From contig CANFFA010000137.1 of assembly GCA_947445425.1 (NCBI GenBank), positions 1-6,627 of the forward strand: a stretch of DNA of 6,627 nt, given 5' to 3'. Position 1 is the first letter of the stretch. Every line of letters starts with the position of its first letter. The position numbers and the translations under genes are program-made. Below the pieces are notes generated by a model. The model was not told the origin of the DNA and did not search any database. It worked only from the letters and a program-made list of their open reading frames with translations. This DNA is from Paludibacteraceae bacterium (GTDB lineage Bacteria; Bacteroidota; Bacteroidia; Bacteroidales; Paludibacteraceae). Positions 1-6,606 of the stretch are shown here, one piece after another.

Positions 1-275
1 ACAGGTATGGATTTAAAAGCTAAATCATTTCTAATTTCACGGAGCACCTCAATACCATTCAAGCGCGGCATTTTAATGTCCAAAAGAATAACAGCAGGGT
101 CTTCTTTACCACGCATTTTATATTTCCCTTCGTAGCGAAGGTATTCCAACACCTCTACCCCATCATTCACTACTGCAACTCGGTTAACTATTTTCTTATT
201 TAAAAGTGCATCCAAAATCAATTCAATGTCATTTGGATTATCTTCTGCCAAAAGTATGGATCTTAAATTTTTCAT
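1..275 (-). CDS. Rcp1-like single-receiver response regulator (partial, C-terminus cut off by window edge)
   Basis: The first 91 residues of a CheY-like receiver are visible, starting MKNLRSILLAEDNPNDIELI. The acidic pocket is E11-D12, and the phosphoacceptor is D66 in the ILLDIKMPRLNG stretch (63-74). The conserved Thr/Ser and Lys switch residues lie beyond the left edge. The DNPND motif after strand 1, the NDGVEVLEYL segment (37-46) and the long loop before D66 are typical of Rcp1-type receivers, which are usually about 140-150 residues with no output domain and are paired with phytochrome-like or PAS kinases. It lies 46 bp downstream of the PAS kinase on the same strand, so it is most likely that kinase's partner. 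The start is the ATG at 275. No Shine-Dalgarno is seen, which is normal for Bacteroidota. An attached output domain cannot be excluded because the gene is truncated here. Confidence 0.93.
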   Translation of the reverse strand, partial: MKNLRSILLAEDNPNDIELILDALLNKKIVNRVAVVNDGVEVLEYLRYEGKYKMRGKEDPAVILLDIKMPRLNGIEVLREIRNDLAFKSIP

Positions 276-292
276 ATCAGTGTTTAGTTTAG

Positions 293-335
293 TGATTAGT
301 GTTTAGTGATGCCTTTGATTACTAAACACTAATCA
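293..335 (-). repeat. 18-bp inverted repeat (hairpin) spanning the kinase stop codon
   Basis: The arms are 293-310 and 318-335 around a 7-base loop (311-317). The outer 15 bp pair perfectly, followed by one mismatch and two more pairs. A further direct copy of the core AGTGTTTAGT lies at 279-288, besides the one at 298-307, and its inverse ACTAAACACT is at 321-330. The kinase stop codon (322-324) and its last four codons lie inside the right arm. There is no T-tract after the stem on the minus strand, so this is not a standard terminator. It could be an intercistronic RNA hairpin that tunes receiver expression, or a dispersed intergenic repeat. Confidence 0.8.
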
Positions 336-3006
336 ATACTTTAGGGATAGTAAAGTAAAAAGTGGCCCCTTTATCTAATTCTGCTTCTGCCCAGACACGA
401 CCACCATGTTTGGTTATAATTCGTCGCACATTGGCAAGTCCAATGCCTGTTCCATCAAATTCAGCCAGGGTGTGTAGTCGTTGAAATACACCAAATAACT
501 TATGGACATACTTCATATCAAAACCCACTCCATTGTCATTTACACTAAAAATATATTCATCATCGTTTTCATTACTTTGAATTCTCACAATCGACTCCTC
601 ACGTTTACTGCTGTATTTCAATGCATTTTCAATCAAGTTCATCCAAACCAATCGCAACAAGTTCAAATCAGCAGAAACGGTCGGCAAGTCGGATATTTTC
701 CACTGTATCGTTCTAACTCCTATAGATGGTTCAAGTAATAATCGGGTATCGTCAGCCAACTTATTCATATTCAAACTCGTTCTATTCAATTGAACACGTC
801 CAGTTCGAGAGAAATCCAATAATTCGTCAATTAATTGTCCCATATTTCTGGCAGAATTGTTAATGGTATCCAGGTATCGTTTGGCCTTATCAGATAGCAA
901 ACCTTGGGTTGCGTTAGCTAACAGATCTGAAAACCCACTAATGTGTCGAAGGGGTGCGCGTAAATCATGTGAAACAGAATAAGAGAAAGATTCCAGCTCT
1001 CGATTCATCTCTTCCAATTGAGCCGTTCGTTCAATTACCCGATGTTCAAGTGTTTGATTTAGTTTTAAAATTTCCTGTTCATTCCTCTTTCTATCCGTAA
1101 TATCTATTGAGACACTACCCGTACAAAACAAATTACCATCATGATCAAAGATTGGATATTTCTTTGTGATAATCGTACTTTCTTCACCAGAAAGACTTAT
1201 AATTGGCTCTTCCCTAAGAACATAAGCACCCTGCTTTAAAGTCTGAGCCTTTCGTTCATCAGCCATATAATTTTGAATAAGACTCTTATCGGTATAAAAA
1301 CTAAAAATCTCAGCATCCGTTTTACCAATTACATCCCCAAGCGAAGCATAACCCATCAGTTTTAGAAATGCGGGATTTGCTGCTACCACTTTCAAATCTA
1401 AATCTTTTACAGTCACTATATTATTGGTATTCTCTACAGAAGCTAATAGAAATTTATGTTCCTCATAGAGTTGTTTACGCTGTGTAATGTCTACGACAGT
1501 ACCCACCATTCTAATCGGCTCATTATTGGCATTATACTCAACATTACCAAGACCATGTAACCAACGCTCAATCTGATCATTCTGCCTTATAATTTTATAC
1601 TCCTTATCAAAATTGGATTTTTTATCCAAAACTTCATGTTGAAAATAGGTAGTAATTTCTTGTTTCCATTGAGGATGCAAAAGTGAAATCCAACTGTCAA
1701 AATTCTTTTCATATTCGGCATCAATTCCCAAAATACGATTTTGGACTTCAGAGCAGGTCCATTTACCACTTACAATATTCATTGTATACGTACCCAATTG
1801 GGCAATCTCTTGGGTACGTTTTAAAAACAGTTCACTTTCGCGTAATGCTTCCTCGGTCTTTTTCCTTTTGCTAATATCCATGATGATGCCGTTAAACAAC
1901 AATTCATCTTCCTTTAAAATTGGCCTAGCAATGATTTGAATCCACACTTCACCTATGGGGCAAAGGGCTCTCCCTTCATAGTTAAATTCTTTTCTATAGT
2001 CTATAGCAGCATTAAGGTGTTTCAGGAAGTCAACCAGATCATCGGGGTGACTAAACTCACCTGTCCACCAAGACTTTGCGAGCGCTTCAGCTGTGACCCC
2101 AAAAATATCTTGTATTCTTGGACTTACAAAATGCATCCCCCTTTTGCCATCATCACGAATATAGAGTTGAAAAATAACACCTGGCGTATTTTCAGCCATT
2201 TCTGAAAATAAAAGCTCACTATCAATCAATGCCTGCTCTGCTAATTTACGATCAGTCACATCATTTATTAAAACATGCCTGGCTCGTTTCCCATTGAAGT
2301 CCATGGCATTATAGACCATATTAACATAAATAATATCGCCATTTTTCTTTTTTTGACGAATTAAAGGCGTGGTTCCCATTTTCTTTTTAGACGAGACAAT
2401 GGTTTTTTTTAGTATCGGTAGATCATCAGGTAACTGAATATCTGATAAAGTCATAGACTCAAATTCAGCTTTAGAATAACCATAATGGATAATCGCAGCA
2501 TCATTTACCTCTATAAATCGAAGGCTGTCAAGATCTAAAATCCACATTGGCTGAGCATTATGCGTAAAAAGGAAACGATATTTCTCGTCACTTTCACGAA
2601 TCAACTGTTCCGCATTGGCACGCTCTGAAACATCAATAATATAGTGAAGAAAAATATCCTCACTTATTTTCATCCAATGCACATCCCACACAGAACCAAA
2701 AATAGAATAATTAGTAACACTCTGTTTTAAAGACTCAACCATACACTTATCTCCCAAACAAGAGGAACAAGTGATAGCATGTTTACTATTGTCATTGCCA
2801 ATCGTATCGTTTTGGTCAAAAAAATTAAATTTTCCAAATACTTTCCAACAAGGATCACCTACCTTGGCACCAAGTGCTTGAGCTTGTCTATTATATGCTA
2901 AAATCTCTCGATCCTTAGCGCGGACATACATTGCTGGATAAGGCAAAGAACGTAACAGTACTTCATTTAATTCGCCTCCACCTTTGTTTTCTAGTAGTTG
3001 ATCCAT
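322..3006 (-). CDS. Soluble multi-PAS sensor histidine kinase (five PAS domains)
   Basis: This is an 894-residue cytoplasmic histidine kinase with no signal peptide or membrane segment. Five PAS modules lie at about 14-127, 140-251, 262-379, 392-508 and 518-637. Each ends in a D-[VI]-[TS] linker (D125, D249, D377, D506, D635), giving a regular period of about 124-129 residues. PAS3 and PAS4 look like the PAS_3 type. A coiled coil (about 640-672) leads into the HisKA domain, with H680 in SYSVSHDLRAPLR as phosphoacceptor. The ATPase domain follows: N-box N790-N794 (NLIENALKY), G1 box DNGVGFD (824-830), F-box around F838-F841 and G2 box GTGIGLA (852-858). The H-box sequence resembles phytochrome-type kinases. 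PAS1 carries four cysteines (C53, C80, C83, C88). The ATG at 3006 is chosen because an in-frame TAA lies at 3058-3060 with no other ATG between. The receiver gene follows 46 bp downstream. The ligand is unknown. Confidence 0.97.
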   Translation of the reverse strand: MDQLLENKGGGELNEVLLRSLPYPAMYVRAKDREILAYNRQAQALGAKVGDPCWKVFGKFNFFDQNDTIGNDNSKHAITCSSCLGDKCMVESLKQSVTNYSIFGSVWDVHWMKISEDIFLHYIIDVSERANAEQLIRESDEKYRFLFTHNAQPMWILDLDSLRFIEVNDAAIIHYGYSKAEFESMTLSDIQLPDDLPILKKTIVSSKKKMGTTPLIRQKKKNGDIIYVNMVYNAMDFNGKRARHVLINDVTDRKLAEQALIDSELLFSEMAENTPGVIFQLYIRDDGKRGMHFVSPRIQDIFGVTAEALAKSWWTGEFSHPDDLVDFLKHLNAAIDYRKEFNYEGRALCPIGEVWIQIIARPILKEDELLFNGIIMDISKRKKTEEALRESELFLKRTQEIAQLGTYTMNIVSGKWTCSEVQNRILGIDAEYEKNFDSWISLLHPQWKQEITTYFQHEVLDKKSNFDKEYKIIRQNDQIERWLHGLGNVEYNANNEPIRMVGTVVDITQRKQLYEEHKFLLASVENTNNIVTVKDLDLKVVAANPAFLKLMGYASLGDVIGKTDAEIFSFYTDKSLIQNYMADERKAQTLKQGAYVLREEPIISLSGEESTIITKKYPIFDHDGNLFCTGSVSIDITDRKRNEQEILKLNQTLEHRVIERTAQLEEMNRELESFSYSVSHDLRAPLRHISGFSDLLANATQGLLSDKAKRYLDTINNSARNMGQLIDELLDFSRTGRVQLNRTSLNMNKLADDTRLLLEPSIGVRTIQWKISDLPTVSADLNLLRLVWMNLIENALKYSSKREESIVRIQSNENDDEYIFSVNDNGVGFDMKYVHKLFGVFQRLHTLAEFDGTGIGLANVRRIITKHGGRVWAEAELDKGATFYFTIPKVLISV

Positions 3007-3209
3007 TCTTATTATTATACTTTCCGCGTGACTAAATTGATTATTGTTAATTGACCATTAATCTGCGTATTTGCTTCGCAAATATGGGATTCCCTAGAAA
3101 GCAAACGCAAATTAACTCTGTGGGGAATATAATAGTACCAATTCTGTTTGATTAGAAACAGAACAATCCAACGATTCATTGAGGATAGCCAAATGTTTTT
3201 TTATCATTG
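3007..3209 (-). other. Kinase 5' leader with two clear hairpins
   Basis: This is the roughly 200-base stretch between the predicted kinase promoter and its ATG. It contains two perfect inverted repeats: 3142-3149 with 3156-3163 (8-bp arms, 6-base loop), and 3068-3074 with 3078-3084 (7-bp arms, 3-base loop). The minus-strand centre of the second reads GCGAAGC, a sequence known for very stable mini-hairpins. No known riboswitch family was recognised. The stretch contains a 31-codon open frame (3207 to 3112) whose ATG would sit at the transcription start, and I do not consider it a gene. Confidence 0.5.
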
Positions 3210-3240
3210 CAAAAGTAGGCTGAATAAAAAAAGGGGACAA
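3210..3240 (-). promoter_or_regulatory. Predicted Bacteroidota-type promoter of the kinase-receiver operon
   Basis: Read on the minus strand, TACTTTTG (3217 to 3210) fits the -7 consensus TAnnTTTG exactly and is followed by CA, as is common. A TTG (3240 to 3238) lies 20 bases upstream, within the accepted -33 spacing. Transcription would start near 3204-3205, leaving a leader of about 200 bases before the kinase ATG. It lies downstream of the ppc terminator, so the operon appears to be transcribed independently of ppc. Confidence 0.6.
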
Positions 3241-3269
3241 GGGGCTAAAGGCGGAATTTATTCAGCCTA
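3216..3269. repeat. 13-bp perfect inverted repeat enclosing the promoter -33 region
   Basis: The left arm TAGGCTGAATAAA (3216-3228) and right arm TTTATTCAGCCTA (3257-3269) match without error across a 28-base spacer. The spacer is G-rich on the plus strand (aaggggacaaggggc). The left arm overlaps the first two bases of the predicted -7 element, and the -33 TTG lies in the spacer. It may be an operator dyad, an RNA stem or a small dispersed palindromic element. Confidence 0.7.
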
Positions 3270-3366
3270 AAGATGTAGGTATTGATCAATGATGAATATA
3301 ATTCTACGATTGAAAACCACCACCATAAGCCAATACATCAGAGTAGTATTTTAGAATTACAGGCAC
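3270..3366. other. Non-coding spacer between terminator and kinase promoter
   Basis: I see no supported gene here. Two tiny open frames face each other: a 20-codon frame on the plus strand (3292-3354) and a 19-codon frame on the minus strand from an ATG at 3326. Neither has a recognisable product. Together with the flanking promoter and terminator this completes the 474-bp gap between the two minus-strand units. Confidence 0.5.
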
Positions 3367-3399
3367 AAAAAAAACCTCTCCAGTTTTCGGAGAGGTTTT
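3367..3399 (-). terminator. Intrinsic terminator of ppc
   Basis: An 11-bp perfect stem (3371-3381 with 3389-3399, core CCTCTCC/GGAGAGG) encloses a 7-base loop. Read on the minus strand, the stem runs into eight consecutive T (3374 to 3367), the classic rho-independent form. It begins about 80 bases after the ppc stop codon. On the plus strand it is followed by only a weak T-rich tail, so it could act in both directions, but its obvious client is ppc. Confidence 0.92.
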
Positions 3400-3480
3400 C
3401 TTAATTTACAGTCTAAGCATTTGATTTACAACAAACTTAGTTTATTATCATTGCATTTTATCTGAAAATATCATTCATCA

Positions 3481-6240
3481 TCAACCTGTAAATCCAATTG
3501 CACCCGCTATAGAATTAATACATCTTAATAATTCAATAAGAACTTTATCTGCTTCAACAGCATTTTCACTTGCCAAATACCCGCGCCACTTGGCCAGTAG
3601 TAAAACTTGATGTTCATGAAGTGGTTTCATGGCCTCAGAACGCAAAAGTGTTGAATAATAATGATTTTCCCTTCTTTTTATCAAAGGTGTTGCCAAAAGT
3701 ACATCAATCATCCGTTTGGTACGGGCAAGTTCTGACGACAATTTATCCATAATAAGTTCACTTTCAGGCACACCGGCAGCTAAAGTAGCATATTTTCTAA
3801 AAATCGTTTCGTCCGAAGAGGCAATACTTGAATCAACATTTGTCAAAACATATCTAATAAATGGATCGGTGTGAACAGATTTTCTTAATTGTTCAAATTG
3901 TTCAGGCTCATTTTCAAACATTTCTTGCAAAGTGCTACCGACACCATACCAACTTGTAATATTAAACCTACATTGACTCCAACTAAATACCCAAGGAATT
4001 GCTCTTAAATCTGCAAGACTCCTTGTTCCTGTTCTACGCGAAGGGCGACTTCCGATTTTACTCTGTTCTATGGCATCGATTGGGGTCGCTTTTTCATAAA
4101 ACTGAATAAAACCAGGTTGTTGTGTTAATTCCTTATAAACCTGCATACTTTTATTGGCCAAATAAGTCAACTCAGCAGAAAGTTTATGCAAGTTCAGCTC
4201 CTCCGTTTTTGGAAGTAGTGATGCAGCAAGTGTGCCTGCTGTCAATAATTCAATATTATATAGTGCGTTATTTTTATTTGCATACTTTCTCTCAATGGTC
4301 TCCCCTTGCTCTGTCAATCGCAAATCACCATTCAGAGAGCCTGCAGGCAATGCTTTTAAAAACCAATGTGTTGGACCAGCACCGCGACTGATTGAACCAC
4401 CTTTACCATGAAAAAAACGGATTTTCACATTGTGCTTTTTACCAACTTCTACTAAATTTGTTTGTGCTTCGTGTAATGACCATTGACTAGCAAAAATACC
4501 GCCATCCTTATTACTATCACTATAGCCAATCATCACCTGTTGTATCATCATCTCTGATTTTTGTTGATCCTGTTGCCACTTCAAACTACGTTTGGTAACA
4601 GGATGAGACAAAAACTGATCAAGAATTTCTGGACTTTTTATCAAATCCTCTATGGTTTCAAATAATGGCACTAAAGCAACTTGAGAAGCCAAACCTTCAG
4701 GGGTATTGACCATTAAACCAGCTTCTCTTTCTAATAAATAAACCACCAACAGATCAGATACATTACGCGTCATGCTCACAATTAAAGAACCAATCCCATC
4801 ATATCCATAATTACGAATATGATTATAGATTACACTGTATGAACCGATTGCTGCTGTCGCTTCATTGCCAAGTGCCATCGTTGGCAAACTAAATGGACGG
4901 CTAGATTGGAGTTCATTATTGATAAACTCAATTCTTTGTGCTAAATCCAATGTCAAAAACCATTCACCATCCAATTGTGCACTCTTCATCAGTTGAGACA
5001 ATGCTTTTTCATTAAATTGGCTATTTTGTCTAATATCCAATTTTGCTAAATGAAATCCAAAGGTTGTTACGATACGAATGGTTTCAACCATATCTGTATA
5101 CGCAATTTCGGAAGCACCGAAACCAATCAGAGCATTTTTAAGCAAGTATAAATCATCAACTAATTCTGCTACTAAATTATAACTTAATTCATCTTCCACT
5201 AATTTACCACGTACATCAGCAGTAGGAATTTTCATAATCAAAAACTCCATAAATTGCTTAAAAGTCTCAGCTTTAAATTCAATTTTAAACCCATCCTTGC
5301 TCAATTTTATTTCATGATATAAGTGAGCATAACGTTTCTGAAATTCAGGCTGTAGTTGATTGACAGTGAGGTTAAAGCTAAGATTTTGCTGTAAACCAAT
5401 AAGTTCCGATTTAATTACTTGACAAGCCTTTATTCGTAATTTGAGGAGCGTCAGGCGGGTCACTTCCGCTGTAACCAAAGGATGTCCGTCTCTGTCACCA
5501 CCTACCCAATTACCGAAACTAATCTTCGGAAAGCGATCAGCACTTCTTAAAAGTTTTTGATCAAATCCTGCTTTTTCCCATGACTGAATGAGTCTTCTGT
5601 CGTGAAGTTTAACAACTTCCGGAAATACCTGGGTCAAATAGTGCGTAATACTCTCTAATTCAGTACTAACATCGGGTTTTTCTGTATATATTTCTGAAGT
5701 ACGCCAAATTCTGTGTAATATTATTTTTATACTTTTTCTGTTCTGAATCTGCTCCAAATGGCTATACATCTTATTCTCCCTCTTGACCACCAAAAGATAC
5801 AGTTCACGCAAATGCGCCAACATCACCGTCCGTTTGGCCTCGGTAGGATGTGCAGTAAGTACAGGTTCTACATTTATGTGAGATAATTTAGCTGCAATTT
5901 CTTCTGCTGTAAAGCCTTTTTCTTTAAGAAGTTCAAAATTATAAGACCACAATCCATTAATTTCGTGCGCTGAATTTTCATCCTCTATTTTACGACGATT
6001 CTGCACAGCACCATTTACTTCTACAATGTTAAGGAGCTGAAAGCAAGTAGAATACAAGTGAAGGTGTTTCTCGCTAAAATTATTTTCTTCGAAATGTGCT
6101 GAAGTACTGATCCAAGGTATATCCTCAGCCAATTCTTTCTCACCTGACTCAATTAAAACCTCTTTCAAACAGATGAGCATAAACTCTAAATCATCGTAAA
6201 CTTTTTCAAGTTTTTCTTGTACAATTTTTAATGTTGTCAT
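3481..6240 (-). CDS. ppc: Phosphoenolpyruvate carboxylase (bacterial type)
   Basis: The enzyme (EC 4.1.1.31) adds bicarbonate to phosphoenolpyruvate to give oxaloacetate, refilling the TCA cycle from the cytoplasm. At 919 residues it is full length (E. coli has 883). Motifs appear in family order: VLTAHPTEAKR with catalytic H131; GNWVGGDRDGHP (243-254); LDIRQ with R404; PLFETIEDL with probable metal ligand E528; GYSDSNKDGG with metal ligand D575 and K578; FFHGKGGSISRGAGP with H611 and R619; SRPSRR (731-736) and LRAIPW (745-750). Compared with E. coli there is about a 10-residue insertion near 555-565. The C-terminus reads AIGFTG rather than the usual MRNTG form, and the lysine of the VFAK inhibitor site appears to be Ser808. 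The ATG at 6240 is used because an in-frame TAA lies 12 bases upstream (6253-6255). It is monocistronic, with its own terminator. Confidence 0.99.
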   Translation of the reverse strand: MTTLKIVQEKLEKVYDDLEFMLICLKEVLIESGEKELAEDIPWISTSAHFEENNFSEKHLHLYSTCFQLLNIVEVNGAVQNRRKIEDENSAHEINGLWSYNFELLKEKGFTAEEIAAKLSHINVEPVLTAHPTEAKRTVMLAHLRELYLLVVKRENKMYSHLEQIQNRKSIKIILHRIWRTSEIYTEKPDVSTELESITHYLTQVFPEVVKLHDRRLIQSWEKAGFDQKLLRSADRFPKISFGNWVGGDRDGHPLVTAEVTRLTLLKLRIKACQVIKSELIGLQQNLSFNLTVNQLQPEFQKRYAHLYHEIKLSKDGFKIEFKAETFKQFMEFLIMKIPTADVRGKLVEDELSYNLVAELVDDLYLLKNALIGFGASEIAYTDMVETIRIVTTFGFHLAKLDIRQNSQFNEKALSQLMKSAQLDGEWFLTLDLAQRIEFINNELQSSRPFSLPTMALGNEATAAIGSYSVIYNHIRNYGYDGIGSLIVSMTRNVSDLLVVYLLEREAGLMVNTPEGLASQVALVPLFETIEDLIKSPEILDQFLSHPVTKRSLKWQQDQQKSEMMIQQVMIGYSDSNKDGGIFASQWSLHEAQTNLVEVGKKHNVKIRFFHGKGGSISRGAGPTHWFLKALPAGSLNGDLRLTEQGETIERKYANKNNALYNIELLTAGTLAASLLPKTEELNLHKLSAELTYLANKSMQVYKELTQQPGFIQFYEKATPIDAIEQSKIGSRPSRRTGTRSLADLRAIPWVFSWSQCRFNITSWYGVGSTLQEMFENEPEQFEQLRKSVHTDPFIRYVLTNVDSSIASSDETIFRKYATLAAGVPESELIMDKLSSELARTKRMIDVLLATPLIKRRENHYYSTLLRSEAMKPLHEHQVLLLAKWRGYLASENAVEADKVLIELLRCINSIAGAIGFTG

Positions 6241-6274
6241 TTTTATTATTTTTTATCAAAACAGCTCATAATAC

Positions 6275-6290
6275 AATTTGTTTACAAATT
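6275..6290. repeat. Operator-like dyad AATTTGT-TT-ACAAATT upstream of ppc
   Basis: The arms 6275-6281 and 6284-6290 are perfect 7-bp inverted copies separated by two bases. The dyad overlaps the possible ppc -7 element and lies 35-50 bases upstream of the ppc ATG. That is a sensible place for a repressor site, but in DNA this A+T-rich such a dyad could arise by chance. The regulator is unknown. Confidence 0.4.
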
Positions 6291-6292
6291 TA
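6285..6292 (-). promoter_or_regulatory. Possible -7 element of the ppc promoter
   Basis: Read on the minus strand, TAAATTTG (6292 to 6285) fits TAnnTTTG and is the only such match I found upstream of ppc. It would start the transcript near 6278-6280, about 40 bases before the ATG. The -33 element is weak: the nearest upstream TTG (6309 to 6307) is only 14 bases away, less than the usual 17-23. Confidence 0.35.
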
Positions 6293-6483
6293 ACAAATAA
6301 TTCTTTCAATCTTGTTGTTTTTAGAGAAAAATAGAAATAATAAATAATTTCTAGTATAAATCTGCTGAGTGGGAGATTCTATTTTATTAGAAAAAACAGA
6401 GAAGAATACAAACAATTTTATGATTAATTCTGCACTTTTTAACTCTAAAAAGCCCTTAAACAGTAAAATACAATAAAAAATTG

Positions 6484-6491
6484 TATCTTTG
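6484..6491 (+). promoter_or_regulatory. Possible rightward promoter (-7 element) for a gene beyond the window
   Basis: TATCTTTG on the plus strand fits the Bacteroidota TAnnTTTG consensus and is preceded by an A-rich tract and TTG, a common context. No clear -33 TTG is found at the expected distance. Transcription would run to the right from about 6497, giving at least 130 bases of leader before the window ends, with no start codon of a convincing gene inside it. Confidence 0.45.
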
Positions 6492-6516
6492 TCTTCCTTT
6501 ATAAAAAGAGATAGCA

Positions 6517-6540
6517 TTGAATTTTACTTCATAAATTCAA
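6517..6540 (+). repeat. 8-bp inverted repeat in the rightward leader
   Basis: TTGAATTT (6517-6524) and AAATTCAA (6533-6540) are perfect inverted copies around an 8-base loop. The repeat lies just downstream of the rightward promoter, so it would form a weak hairpin in the transcript leader. It is low in G+C and may be incidental. Confidence 0.35.
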
Positions 6541-6591
6541 ACTAAAACACTAAATAAATTTTACAGTAAGATACTGAGATTAAAGTTCTTG

Positions 6592-6606
6592 ACAATTACA
6601 AATTGT
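6592..6606. repeat. Short dyad ACAATT-ACA-AATTGT near the right edge
   Basis: The 6-bp arms 6592-6597 and 6601-6606 flank a 3-base spacer. The site shares the 9-mer TTACAAATT (6596-6604) with the dyad upstream of ppc (6282-6290), so both could bind the same regulator. It is equally compatible with chance in A+T-rich DNA. Confidence 0.3.

Noticed and set aside
502..2205. Plus-strand open frames of 60-90 codons inside the kinase gene
   Set aside because: They are antisense shadows of a well-supported coding region and lack any domain-like sequence.
3112..3207. A 31-codon open frame in the kinase leader (minus strand)
   Set aside because: Its ATG coincides with the predicted transcription start, so it would be leaderless, and the peptide shows no family feature.
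3292..3354. A 20-codon plus-strand frame (MNIILRLKTTT...) just before the terminator
   Set aside because: It is too short, has no promoter on that strand and no recognisable product. The terminator beside it is explained by ppc.
3201..3455. Direct 11-mer TTATCATTGCA at 3201-3211 and 3445-3455
   Set aside because: It is short, A+T-rich and without surrounding similarity, so it is probably coincidental.
6290..6517. A 75-codon open frame on the minus strand upstream of ppc
   Set aside because: The product is rich in F, I, K and L as expected from A+T-rich DNA, has no recognisable motif, and overlaps promoter-like elements on both strands.
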